Positions 52,801 to 54,449 of a DNA stretch of 64,000 nucleotides are shown here, piece after piece. The DNA comes from Durusdinium trenchii (Eukaryota; Sar; Dinophyceae; Suessiales; Symbiodiniaceae), in assembly GCA_963970005.1 (NCBI GenBank), contig CAXAMN010005269.1:186001-250000 (forward strand), given 5' to 3'. Under the pieces are notes generated by a model, which saw only the letters and a list, made by a program, of their open reading frames with translations, ran no database searches and was not told the origin of the DNA. The translations under genes and the position numbers were made by a program. Within the stretch, counting starts at the first letter, position 1; the number at the start of each line of letters is the position of its first letter.

Positions 52801-53468
52801 ACCACTAGTGTCTTCGCAGTGGGCCTTTTCGAGGCCTTCTTCCTGATCCTCAACAACGCCTTGCGCTTCGGGGCCGTCGCCTTGTTGGGCTCTGTGATCA
52901 ACCTGGTGGGGCTGCTGGGCGGATTGAACGCGATCGGCACCAGGTGGAGTTGGGGAAAAGGATGGAACAGGGTATCATGGTACAACAAGATGTGTCAAAA
53001 CTGGGGAGGCCTTGGTGAACTACAGCTCATGAACGGAATCGACTACTGGGGAGGTCAACGTGGTGCGGGCTGTTTGGGGAGCCATATGGAGCTCGCTTGG
53101 CAAGAAAGGGATGCGAACAAGAGGTGTTTCAGTGTTTTTGTTTGCATGTTGGTTGGTTTTTGTGAACTCGTTGCACCATTCAAGCGATTCACGGTACTTG
53201 CTTAGACACTTGCTCACCCCCTAGCTCCGCTGCACAAATGGGTCCGGGCTCTCACGGTGAGGCTCCTGTTTGCACCTGTCCTGTGATGGCCCAGGGGCAC
53301 ACTTTTGTTGAAGATTTTGCACACCTCCTGCCCTACTAAGGAAACCAGTGAAAACATTGCATTTCCATGCATTTCCAATATTTCAGGTGCCTGGTGTTGT
53401 ATTTGTGTGCCTCCTTTCATCGACCAGTCTGGCAGCTGAGGTACTTCTTCATCATTGCTGCCACTGTT
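13802..53468 (+). CDS. Gene 2: kringle-SLC44 (choline-transporter-like) tandem paralogue carrying two retroelements
   Basis: At least 24 exons over 40 kb: 13802-13872, 14155-14257, 19533-19802, 20483-20560, 21292-21352, 29675-29720, 31216-31261, 31557-31609, 32277-32342, 32650-32740, 33910-33967, 35305-35384, 36214-36353, 38989-39054, 39216-39262, 39619-39688, 39932-39970, 40139-40184, 40361-40454, 40646-40685, 40982-41055, 44165-44222, 52834-52910, 53441-53468. Exons 7-24 are phase-consistent at all 17 junctions (11 GC, 3 GT, 3 GA donors). The order is SLC44 TM1 (CTDFFCIW), first loop, TM2, probable TM3, kringle, RIREAIAINK, Cys loop, LLWNN, RYHFGSLAFGSF, CLEKFIKFINKNAY, NFCTAAKK and FFLILNNALRF. 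The last helix and FGLAVD-type exon were not found downstream. Element A sits in intron 5, a lectin ORF in intron 21 and element B in intron 22. No stop codon interrupts the listed exons, so the gene may still work if the long introns are spliced (inference). Confidence 0.8.
14155..14257 (+). CDS. Gene 2 exon 2: post-TM1 loop (GNPTKLYASRDYSG)
   Basis: Completes Ala, then WSWWKDGNPTKLYASRDYSG and SYCGVNDNWQ. SLC44 proteins have G(D/N)PxxLxxGxDYxGNxCG here. The 3' end is uncertain; GT at 14258 is one option, GT at 14229 another. Confidence 0.75.
14258..19532. other. Gene 2 intron 2 region, no secure exon
   Basis: Loop exons between CGVNDNW and LPSSLIYNMS are expected here but were not identified. 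Weak candidates lie near 15475-15568 and 18735-18785. The stretch has (TA)n tracts near 14385-14415, 17520-17550, 17911-17931 and 18018-18033 with (GA)n at 17967-17990, and a CTAGTAGCG-type repeat at 17858-17902. Confidence 0.4.
19533..19802 (+). CDS. Gene 2 exon(s) 3: extracellular loop (LPSSLIYNMS)
   Basis: One open frame encodes SDLPQLSPALPSSLIYNMSS, then GYCSLGVTGAVSTQLGSVMS and DALGSMSSEAGLL. It is high-GC coding-like sequence at the place of the long loop between TM1 and TM2. It may be two exons split near 19680 (tactgcag). Borders are approximate. Confidence 0.55.
19860..19942. repeat. Short minisatellite, unit about GCGATGGACTCCAACCTAAT
   Basis: Three to four imperfect direct copies of a roughly 20-25-bp unit follow the exon 3 region in intron sequence. 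Confidence 0.6.
20483..20560 (+). CDS. Gene 2 exon 4: loop before TM2
   Basis: After cacggctcag encodes AFQSELAEFQNFGTLFGDAI and KTADTF, 26 codons in phase 0, with a GC donor (gccttg). It directly precedes TM2 in SLC44 order. Confidence 0.75.
20760..20930. repeat. AT-rich CATATGAA repeat tract
   Basis: At least eight scattered copies of CATATGAA or AATATGAA in 170 bp, much poorer in GC than the neighbouring exon. Confidence 0.65.
21292..21352 (+). CDS. Gene 2 exon 5: SLC44 TM2
   Basis: Acceptor aactgag; encodes VCCILIAFVYMVLLRFLVGT, fitting the xxLRxxxG helix of SLC44. Start phase agrees with exon 4. The end is uncertain (GC donor at 21353 proposed). Confidence 0.75.
21353..21820. other. 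Gene 2 intron 5, left of element A
   Basis: No exon recognised. Becomes AT-rich (tatata) toward the element A target site. Confidence 0.5.
21821..21825. repeat. Target-site duplication of element A, left copy (TATAT)
   Basis: TATAT immediately left of the LTR; the same five bases follow the right LTR at 29393-29397. Low complexity lowers the certainty slightly. Confidence 0.75.
21826..22064 (-). repeat. Element A 3' LTR
   Basis: Direct repeat of 29154-29392. On the minus strand it ends ...CTACCTGCA. Its first base pair has changed (CG instead of TG). Other differences from the 5' LTR lie near 21933-21945 (ttcaggacag versus ggaaggacaa). A purine run (GGGGGA) precedes it on the minus strand. 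Confidence 0.92.
22059..22496 (-). pseudogene. pol: Element A pol fragment: RNase H C-terminal part
   Basis: Contains DSTNVYDRM and, further on, RWVQSDAQLANSLTKD, the end of a copia RNase H (DxxxxxD ... QxADxLTK). It is in a different frame from the RT block, so a frameshift lies near 22500-22546. The 3' end runs to the LTR edge. Confidence 0.85.
22546..24066 (-). pseudogene. pol: Element A pol fragment: reverse transcriptase and start of RNase H
   Basis: A 506-codon frame. It has KARCVVLGYQDP, DASGAFLQG (first RT aspartate block), KKACYGLVDAP, GHVDDFLFCG (catalytic DD; His replaces the usual Tyr of YVDD, as in element B) and WADAADQNRHDGKSTLG for RNase H. It is the best preserved part of the element. 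Confidence 0.92.
24075..24192. other. AT-rich patch inside element A
   Basis: About 118 bp of low GC between integrase and RT, against GC-rich flanks. On the plus strand it is open with AT-ending codons (TTA, AAA, ATT, GTA) and ends at TAG. It does not fit the copia coding sequence and looks inserted or replaced. Source unknown. Confidence 0.5.
24169..24474 (-). pseudogene. pol: Element A pol fragment: integrase C-terminal region
   Basis: Encodes GGYTGPCRALAVETR, VVWLVRAGRLIKANVTQLRH and, near its end, PWTFTQL, resembling the C-terminal 'GPARV...VVR.GRLxK...QLRHAS' part of dinoflagellate copia integrases (from memory). It stops in the AT-rich patch. Confidence 0.7.
24481..25140 (-). pseudogene. 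pol: Element A pol fragment: integrase zinc-binding and core
   Basis: On the minus strand an HHCC zinc region (HRNTGHG ... CSVCQELKRHAPR) is followed, after a stop near 24930, by a core with LLIDEGCRFRIGKVM (first acidic block), LRVDPAGPWRS (second) and GYSPAQHALG. The catalytic Glu block is missing or frameshifted, so the integrase is not functional as read. Confidence 0.75.
25153..25595 (-). pseudogene. Element A fragment: cysteine-containing region before integrase
   Basis: Two overlapping frames (25215-25595 and 25153-25491) carry VTKGCRVNLKDHKQGMLLSK, GWKMATAQKGLAQQ, LPCQCAGKHAVCQG and YTSEFARRV. It continues the domain described at 25612-26796 after a frameshift. Known to me only from dinoflagellate copia polyproteins. 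Confidence 0.65.
25612..26796 (-). pseudogene. Element A fragment: coiled-coil linker and CGPFS-domain
   Basis: A 394-codon frame. The first part is charged and helical. Residues about 295-390 read FELACAPDSVLTKQMQQ, AYWNGYDIGTNTGVRAILVA and HVWISTECGPFSRMQQVNQR. The CGPFS after a predicted strand resembles motif IV of C5-cytosine methyltransferases (PPCQxFS), but with E before C instead of P. Function not established; the domain sits between protease and integrase. Confidence 0.65.
26800..27211 (-). pseudogene. Element A polyprotein linker fragment
   Basis: The N-terminal third of a minus-strand frame (27211 to 26039) encodes a Ser/Asp/Arg-rich stretch (KSSVRFDGNSRDSDSKD). Downstream of about 26800 the neighbouring frame carries the coding signal, so a frameshift lies there. 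Confidence 0.5.
27222..28496 (-). pseudogene. gag-pol: Element A gag C-terminus, zinc knuckle and protease
   Basis: A 424-codon frame. Gag-like helical sequence leads to the CCHC knuckle CFRCGGPHRIAEC, then KAVLDGGATRTIGS, the aspartic protease active site with DGG instead of the common DSG or DTG, and later LLSIHSLRRLGAVIDFE, typical of the second half of retropepsin-like folds. A frameshift separates it from the first gag block. Confidence 0.85.
28325..29206 (-). pseudogene. gag: Element A gag N-terminal block
   Basis: Coding sequence from inside the 5' leader: SRIESTGGLNTGV, VPVWGGEAVCFEEFIETC, RYLCGPRIAAELRGPARRV and FRGTKRQRGEPMGDFI. This is the gag fold used by dinoflagellate copia elements (from memory). 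It overlaps the next frame, so a shift to the 27222-28496 frame is needed. Confidence 0.75.
29141..29153 (-). promoter_or_regulatory. Element A primer-binding site
   Basis: On the minus strand TGGTAGCGGAGCC directly follows the CA end of the 5' LTR. It resembles the initiator-Met tRNA 3'-end complement used by many copia elements (TGGTATCAGAGC in plants). The same 13-mer is used by element B. Confidence 0.85.
29154..29392 (-). repeat. Element A 5' LTR
   Basis: On the minus strand it starts TGTTGATGTG and ends CTACCTGCA, obeying the TG...CA rule. It should hold the promoter and polyadenylation signals; no TATA box was identified. Confidence 0.92.
29393..29397. repeat. Target-site duplication of element A, right copy (TATAT)
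   Basis: Matches 21821-21825. Confidence 0.75.
29675..29720 (+). CDS. Gene 2 exon 6 (probable): TM3
   Basis: Encodes LLIFLLGGGLLFARS after acceptor gttgcgag, with a possible GC donor at 29721. A short glycine-rich helix ending in Arg suits SLC44 TM3. Phase with exon 5 does not match as drawn, so one of the two borders is wrong. Confidence 0.45.
29722..31215. other. Gene 2 intron 6 region with unplaced coding-like blocks
   Basis: Coding-like GC-rich blocks at 30476-30560 (YLQSSATNAVGTAMDADYEV) and 30712-30848 (WCNSTGVHTGGFVIRS) may be exons leading into the kringle; neither could be tied by phase. A CTAGTAGCAAGGACGCTAC repeat lies at 29599-29620, just before exon 6. Confidence 0.35.
31216..31261 (+). 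CDS. Gene 2 exon 7: kringle start (DGSNYTG)
   Basis: After ttgccttgaag encodes VMSEELDPADGSNYT and one base of Gly. NYTG followed by (V/A)Q-T--GY-C is the start of a kringle (YxGxxxxTxSGxxCxxW). GC donor at 31262. The first kringle cysteine is not seen in this exon. Confidence 0.75.
31388..31430. repeat. CTACTAGTAACAAGTGCC dispersed repeat copy
   Basis: Same motif family as 5583-5702 (CTAGTAACAAGTGCCTTACT). Confidence 0.55.
31557..31609 (+). CDS. Gene 2 exon 8: kringle GYSC block
   Basis: Completes Gly, then AQTRTVDGYSCIPFGAS. It aligns residue by residue with VQYRTKSGYACETWGSG of gene 1 exon 1. The usual Trp after Cys is replaced by Phe. A GC donor at 31610 keeps phase; GT at 31615 does not. 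Confidence 0.75.
32277..32342 (+). CDS. Gene 2 exon 9: kringle DNFCPGPNG block
   Basis: Encodes EAYPTTDLKDNFCPGPNGH and LFN. It matches LxxNYCRNPxG of kringles, but with PGP instead of RNP, a change in the most conserved kringle motif. GC donor at 32343. Confidence 0.7.
32650..32740 (+). CDS. Gene 2 exon 10: kringle end
   Basis: After caccggccag encodes ASTIWCFTSDSEVLWQEC and QPIGVLRPVCQN. It aligns with gene 1 exons 2 plus 3 but without an intron between them. GC donor at 32741 splits the Gly of GYAVTDE. Confidence 0.85.
33910..33967 (+). CDS. Gene 2 exon 11: GYAVTDESIRTVLEPLGVE
   Basis: Linker between kringle and the next helix. Acceptor tcggccgag, donor GT (gtgagt, 33968), the most canonical donor in the gene. 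Confidence 0.85.
35305..35384 (+). CDS. Gene 2 exon 12: helix and RIREAIAINKVAAIF
   Basis: Encodes LLILCFCSRIREAIAINKV then AAIFVAP. It equals gene 1 exon 4, though the hydrophobic part is shorter. The start was fixed by phase; the end uses a GA donor (gaaggg, 35385) and is tentative. Confidence 0.65.
36214..36353 (+). CDS. Gene 2 exon 13: TM helix and SQVPENYTPTE
   Basis: Encodes SPAQAVVAALWIGLWVFFAS, then FLLSQVPENYTPTEPW. It covers the sequence that gene 1 splits at SQ|VP. Start and end (GA donor, 36354) were chosen by phase and are tentative; the core is clear. Confidence 0.75.
36354..38988. other. Gene 2 intron 13, AT-rich with short direct repeats
   Basis: A 2.6-kb low-GC intron. It holds three AATCAA(C/T)TTCAACC motifs (36990-37120), a repeated AAAGGGAAAGCACAAGG (37681 and 37953) and a 54-bp imperfect direct repeat (37984-38037 and 38097-38150). 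No exon recognised. Confidence 0.5.
38989..39054 (+). CDS. Gene 2 exon 14: Cys loop (CTGQWPMGFAYK)
   Basis: After ctcgccag encodes AHGTVDTPGQCTGQWPMGFA then YK. It aligns with GSTNTTGACTDKWPTGSVYK in gene 1. GC donor at 39055. Confidence 0.8.
39216..39262 (+). CDS. Gene 2 exon 15: DDDNCDLVNGTYHCW
   Basis: Acceptor gcctgcag; encodes DDDNCDLVNGTYHCW and two bases of Arg. GC donor at 39263. Gene 1 has DEDNC then CWKC with differently placed introns. Confidence 0.8.
39619..39688 (+). CDS. Gene 2 exon 16: CAQPRYAFDVRFAVSFFMLLWNN
   Basis: Completes Arg, then CAQPRYAFDVRFAVSF and FMLLWNN, the start of the LWNN helix. GC donor at 39689. The intron begins gcctgg and the next exon begins gccttt, so gcct is repeated at both junctions. 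Confidence 0.85.
39932..39970 (+). CDS. Gene 2 exon 17: AFNIACGQFIVAG
   Basis: Thirteen codons matching ALNIAIGQCIIAG of gene 1 exon 8. GC donor (gctgtt) at 39971. Confidence 0.8.
40139..40184 (+). CDS. Gene 2 exon 18: AAAWFFTPNSEKGKK
   Basis: After caactgag encodes AAAWFFTPNSEKGKK and one base. The donor reads GA (gagtga, 40185); exon 19 starts GAGTTG, so the junction could slide within a short direct repeat. Confidence 0.8.
40361..40454 (+). CDS. Gene 2 exon 19: RYHFGSLAFGSF helix
   Basis: Encodes VVRQSLFWAFRYHFGSLAFG, then SFIIAVVEFI and two bases of Arg. It equals gene 1 exons 9 (end) and 10. GT donor (gtatac). Confidence 0.9.
40646..40685 (+). CDS. Gene 2 exon 20: LYLQKQAEAQKNR
   Basis: A 40-nt exon in phase with both neighbours; GC donor at 40686. 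Three residues shorter than gene 1 exon 11. Confidence 0.85.
40982..41055 (+). CDS. Gene 2 exon 21: CLWCLEKFIKFINK
   Basis: Encodes VMVCILRITRCCLWCLEKFI and KFIN plus part of Lys. It keeps the CLEK signature of animal SLC44 proteins. GT donor (gtcacc) at 41056 begins a 3.1-kb intron. Confidence 0.9.
41918..42589 (+). CDS. Ricin-B-type lectin protein with a membrane segment, single exon, nested in gene 2 intron 21
   Basis: A 223-codon uninterrupted frame. The start at 41918 (gccATGGCGG) is chosen for its context; the frame is open from 41873. Residues about 40-56 are hydrophobic (FPILVLGIGVCLTAVAG), a likely membrane anchor or signal-anchor. Residues about 88-223 look like a ricin B-type beta-trefoil carbohydrate-binding domain: LTFNGMCVGVD, VVQLRPCN...IKWHF, SLCLDVKG, PLQLWKCEDWNQDQLLQI and VQIWTYGKHQLFYD, i.e. 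three QxW-like repeats. It is a lectin fold only; no catalytic toxin chain is present. It lies in the same orientation as gene 2 inside an intron and has no visible introns of its own, which suggests a retrocopy (inference). The ligand is unknown. Confidence 0.75.
   Translation: MAGEDLENLTFLREEGLMGGARSLELLPHGAAACSRFPILVLGIGVCLTAVAGVLRNGYVRAVNDITATQQKIEHACDGKGCFGEGQGSKLTFNGMCVGVDPNHVRNGAVVQLRPCNEHGNHIKWHFTGLHGQEGKLHIKANRSLCLDVKGHLFHPQTPLQLWKCEDWNQDQLLQISTAPGDRYRLGWSRHPNYFVDVKDGNNASWTLVQIWTYGKHQLFYDS
42590..44164. other. Gene 2 intron 21, right part
   Basis: No further coding signal was recognised. Bases 43590-43695 contain several imperfect GTGGTGTAAA-like repeats. Confidence 0.4.
44165..44222 (+). 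CDS. Gene 2 exon 22: NAYIQIALTGANFCTAAKK
   Basis: After cgcgtccag encodes NAYIQIALTGANFCTAAKK, the SLC44 signature. It joins exon 21 as INK|NAY in phase. GC donor (gccagt) at 44223. Element B lies in the following intron. Confidence 0.92.
44387..44391. repeat. Target-site duplication of element B, left copy (GTGGG)
   Basis: GTGGG directly before the 5' LTR, repeated at 52819-52823. Confidence 0.9.
44392..44591 (+). repeat. Element B 5' LTR
   Basis: Starts TGTGAAGTGCACGCTGTGCA, which contains the inverted repeat GTGCACGCTGTGCAC, and ends GTGTCTTCGCA. A GC-rich alternating CG stretch (GTCGCGCGTTCGCGCGCGC) lies at 44485-44503. Same as 52619-52818 base for base as far as I can read. Confidence 0.95.
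44593..44605 (+). promoter_or_regulatory. Element B primer-binding site
   Basis: TGGTAGCGGAGCC one base after the LTR, identical to that of element A; likely initiator-Met tRNA priming. Confidence 0.85.
44775..46169 (+). CDS. gag: Element B Gag with zinc knuckle
   Basis: 464 codons from the first Met downstream of the leader (the frame is open from 44460 inside the LTR). Residues about 35-230 are a gag-like helical domain (FVPLFSGQPSDYREWRQRIQ). Residues about 237-285 are strongly acidic with Tyr (DDWEDADDWGDEAGYYEDD), followed by a Lys/Gly-rich basic stretch (RKGKGKGGGKTKGKGK) and the CCHC knuckle C388-C391-H396-C401 (CLRCGQQGHWAANC). It binds and packages element RNA (family role). The last about 20 codons overlap pol in another frame; they may be a by-product of a deletion that removed the protease. 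Confidence 0.9.
   Translation: MSGQRHRQQHQRKTSAPATGSMATSSSAKEDSTFADIRDSFVPLFSGQPSDYREWRQRIQLYHRKMVLSKRSAESVINVVSSFKGVVWRLFEDWPLERLEKDGAFEEVLKVLDGNFSYDERVQLPNDFEGYFNLLQRAPGQTLLTYVNDHEEAYRRLLQHKVTLPESVQGWHLLRRASLTREQRQLVTLKAPSLEKTSVIEAFYLIMGQDYKGGGWNHDRNKKFGKWGSNKAFAAQDDWEDADDWGDEAGYYEDDNYPEEAYEEENYDFDYDAGYYGDEPWPDSSETGLDPEQMAEEFDTAFASYTDARRRFNELKMARGYLPVVALTDNQTLAAGSGSPSSSPTSRKGKGKGGGKTKGKGKSNTIRYPPSSGGKSDPKGRAKANMTCLRCGQQGHWAANCPQGSAASKSTGQKRPAPTEGMAHLIDNEITMIIFEDHLGHERPATPPPSRSWSLATFSSCGLR
46100..50431 (+). CDS. pol: Element B Pol: pre-integrase, integrase, RT, RNase H
   Basis: Frame open from 46100, -1 relative to gag and overlapping it by about 67 nt. No obvious XXXYYYZ slippery site was seen. 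Numbering from 46130: HHCC region H25...H30...C58-C61 (LHRNLGH ... CVAC); integrase acidic blocks at about D88/89 (VQADDVFW), D147 (LITDEG) and E183 (SIVERRHA); Ala/Gln/Pro-rich linker about 430-590; RT with DVSTAFLQG and MHVDDLLGTG (D985, D986); RNase H with CFFDAGFS, SSLGAEAQSGGQ, ITDAKALYDSF and SSDRQIADGLTKDSA. All key catalytic residues look intact. The last about 19 codons are read into the nested element, so the natural C-terminus was different. Confidence 0.92.
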   Translation, partial: KTGYTTSEQKLVTGNLLKLRTSVKQDAIRTVQKLHRNLGHPAPKELEELLAARGASDQVLEAARTYVCVACAKYKKPADAAPAAMPTTATFNQTVQADDVFWLRRGATKFPIVSMVDVATRFTVAMLLRNEQSEELVKAFQRGWLAMFGPPQHLITDEGRGWLSREFEEWTAGHDIFHEVAPGEAYERLSIVERRHAVLRKALEVYCDEYKHFNAAGIKEALVYVVPQLNAVTSVSGFSPSQWVLGYQPQLSGSLLTERLNPAQFGGHEDFEINLARHSTAQKAMIEADADRRLRRALGAKYRGLNAEYSLGQKVWFWRDARQPDLVKIRWLGPAQVVMKEHKADSEGQQRVHVYWLAYKTQLIRCAPHHVRADIKSIGHALDDAQQALSTVQQLRSRGVTRYYDLHRLNKRTLAEIESDDQHDDPDGDVMEDSEHEMAPPRQRPRLLLPDAPRPDAPEAPPQVAAGEYTPTSPANSAVAQLAEQMAEQQAAQAEQNTATSTAAAADTNNPGTTATDPEMLPRVPSELDSVSEPSEEPPAQSAQPTPHASRPQLDPATAALYEPQHEAETFAQRRTRLNRQETLSFAPWRTRPAHAAIAPYNAEHSSSAPTPPATDDLAGQAFYLDDLDTKMLPTGWRMDEHGFLQLSDKETDYWEIRAGCLIRHHRVPRLPLSQLPKDCPVDATKLDTIRVTLIHQPGGKSRLFTDDGLEHSPPPMVNGTWTGATIYQLNGDTRKELAMYAGPHHHHVSAKQQGKDQKLARQKKFKKEKGGVNERLLGPHERAMFKEAKVKELKSFFDHHVWVFESVREADPARTLTSRILLKWSKNPDGSPRAKARLIVRGFADPDALAGSIETSSPTTTRLSRSMLLSLSATMNWNMWTADVSTAFLQGRSQDRKLWVKLPSEALALLGADEDTRMLLLKPCYGQIDAPRGWYLEVVERLTKMGLRQHALDPCAFLVYELDDPNYDASDPGHEMVNSFGDHRMVGMIIMHVDDLLGTGCPHSPRYQAVVEMLKNNFSFREWKEEQAVLEYCGCELEKTNSGGRKLHQTKYMEKVKPINYDKKRSTTDSLHEREVTQLRGLLGSLQWPAVQTSPHLQCSTSLMAAHVNHGTVSTLAECNRLLKFAKDNKDIGLTYNHLGPLSKLRLLCFFDAGFSTRADGSSQGGYIMMLVNEDLMHSDEEGEYHIIDWRSFRTPRIARSSLGAEAQSGGQASDAVDFACRYWHHLLEPAMCLKDLLGVTSTLKPVMITDAKALYDSFHREATSSSVVDKRVSLEIRVMKERLLELGGTLKWMSSDRQIADGLTKDSARSLMSSRLRHQRLKLTWDPEYKAMKKKSKAERSQALAETTSGFENMEKHGMNGAPNPEEHEVHERVHELPHEIPESGMSEYVNFVSNEAALVYVLASSHVAGRQQNVKKGRISNVTGMDPLVIPSYNLGQVRL
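50901..51062. repeat. Four hairpin repeats TCCTGGCTGCCAGGA
   Basis: Palindromes at 50901-50915, 50936-50950, 50994-51008 (GCTGG centre) and 51048-51062 (GAAAC centre). The arms TCCTG and CAGGA are constant and the centres vary. Confidence 0.85.
51099..51250. repeat. GAGGTA array with an inverted block
   Basis: About ten copies of (A/G)CAGAGGTA flank an inverted block of TACCTCTG copies (51130-51160), so the array can fold into a long stem. Confidence 0.85.
51545..51670. repeat. Three copies of GCGGTGGTCCG with TTGAACTACTT
   Basis: Copies near 51550, 51583 and 51637; the last two extend to TTTGTTTGGCGGTGGTCCGC and are followed by TTGAACTACTT. Confidence 0.75.
51932..52594 (+). pseudogene. 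Element B 3' coding extension: leader, membrane segment, coiled coil, Cys/His tail
   Basis: Frame with one TAG (52076-52078). Before it: ATG at 51932, hydrophobic leader VWVLWLLLLQHARA, a short Cys/Pro/Glu stretch, and a membrane helix WFLYVMAGLLCLVLLMV. After it: IGRLTKTAPAAK, a coiled coil (SRLRELLKAEQDRSAQF ... EERNQLYQLL), then a Cys/His-rich tail (CPHRV, GECWHFDTCHCAEA, LRHCAYC). It lies after RNase H and before the 3' LTR and was probably the C-terminal part of pol before the nested insertion. Function unknown; an envelope-like role is only a topology analogy. The TAG may be a mutation or a read-through stop. Confidence 0.7.
52619..52818 (+). repeat. Element B 3' LTR
   Basis: Same as the 5' LTR. 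The sequence just upstream (ggcaaagcaccaccgg) is only a weak polypurine tract. Confidence 0.95.
52819..52823. repeat. Target-site duplication of element B, right copy (GTGGG)
   Basis: GTGGG immediately after the LTR; next come 10 bases (ccttttcgag) and exon 23. Confidence 0.9.
52834..52910 (+). CDS. Gene 2 exon 23: AFFLILNNALRFGAVALLGS
   Basis: After ccttttcgag encodes AFFLILNNALRFGAVALLGS then VINLV. It covers gene 1 exon 14 and the first half of exon 15 without the intron between them. GC donor (gctgct) at 52911 splits a Gly codon. Confidence 0.85.
53441..53468 (+). CDS. Gene 2 exon 24: YFFIIAATV
   Basis: After ggcagctgag encodes YFFIIAATV, continuing INLVG| as in gene 1 (NLIGFFFIVAAS). 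The end is uncertain (GC donors at 53469 and 53474). No later SLC44 exon was found. Confidence 0.65.
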
Positions 53469-54449
53469 GCTCAGCTGCAAAGCCGCTGCAGCGGAAGGGT
53501 GTTGTTTCATTGAATCGGCATTGCAAGTGGGTGCAATTGGCACCTCTAGTTACTAGGTTTTGTTGAGCTGTCCGACCACCCGTGCTTGCACCAGTCCATG
53601 AATGATACAGGTTAATTCTGTGCTGATTGCCTGGCAGCCTTGGCCGCCTTGGCCCTAGGTCGGGATCGGCTACTTGCAACTGATCAACATGCACCCCACA
53701 GCCGCGCCCATCTTTCCGATGGTGGCAAAGTCGCATTAGCCATGACTCTAAGGACCAGCAGTAGTAGTATGTTACTCCCTGAGGGTGGCATTAATTGCAT
53801 TAATTAGCAGCATTGTGACGTCGCTTGAGCAGCACCCAGCGATTTCGCCAAAGCCTCTCTCTTAAGTCAACAGCTGATACAACTATTCAGTGTATCCTGT
53901 TCCGACTAGCATGAACTTCCCGCCTTTTTGTCGAGATGATTCGCCCTCCATGGATTGCAAAAATGCTGACCCAAACCGACTGTAAAGTCTTGACCGGGAT
54001 GGCAAAAGACGTATTCGTTGTCGTCGTAAGTCGTGATCGTGAGAGGTCGTCAGAGGTCGTCCGTGAAGTCGTCAGGTGTCATATGGGATTTGCGGCTATG
54101 TGGTCTCCCATTTGTGCATGAATGTGTTCGGCTTGGCTGTCGACACCTTCCAACAGCAACTAGGCCGAGTGAGAGATCATCAGCAGGTGATGCCATGATA
54201 CAATGTGAGGCCAACTACTGTCTTCCTTTAACATGGCCTGAGCTAAGTGGATTAGACTTGATGTATTTGTTCAGTGCATATATTCCGGCTCAGGAGTAAA
54301 CCCTCTCGAGGTTTGGTGCATGCTGGTTTGCCCAATATGTTTGTCAATTTGACGAGGGCATCATGTGGTCGGAAGAAGGTCTGGAACACAAGGACTTCAT
54401 TTACTCTTGAGTCGGGCGCGCCAGCCATAGATACAAGGAGCCAAAATAG

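Larger units (their letters stand above)
44392..52818 (+). mobile_element. Element B: young Ty1/copia LTR retrotransposon
   Basis: An 8,427-bp element with 200-bp LTRs that appear identical by eye (TG...CA), a 5-bp GTGGG duplication, a primer-binding site one base after the 5' LTR, gag, a 1,433-codon pol frame (pre-integrase zinc region, integrase, RT, RNase H) and a 3' coding extension. No aspartic protease motif is visible between gag and pre-integrase. A 1,555-bp element with inverted ends is nested at 50376-51930. It sits in gene 2 intron 22 in sense orientation, 15 bp upstream of exon 23. Identical LTRs imply recent insertion. Confidence 0.95.

Noticed and set aside
44380..52850. Element B inserted inside a coding exon (AFVGLFEAFF reading through the target site).
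   Set aside because: The acceptor ccttttcgag before GCCTTCTTC fits phase and the gene 1 alignment, so the insertion is intronic, 15 bp from the exon.
52185..52988. 267-codon minus-strand open frame across the 3' LTR of element B.
   Set aside because: It runs antisense to the extension ORF and the LTR; part of it repeats at the 5' LTR. A shadow of GC-rich sequence.
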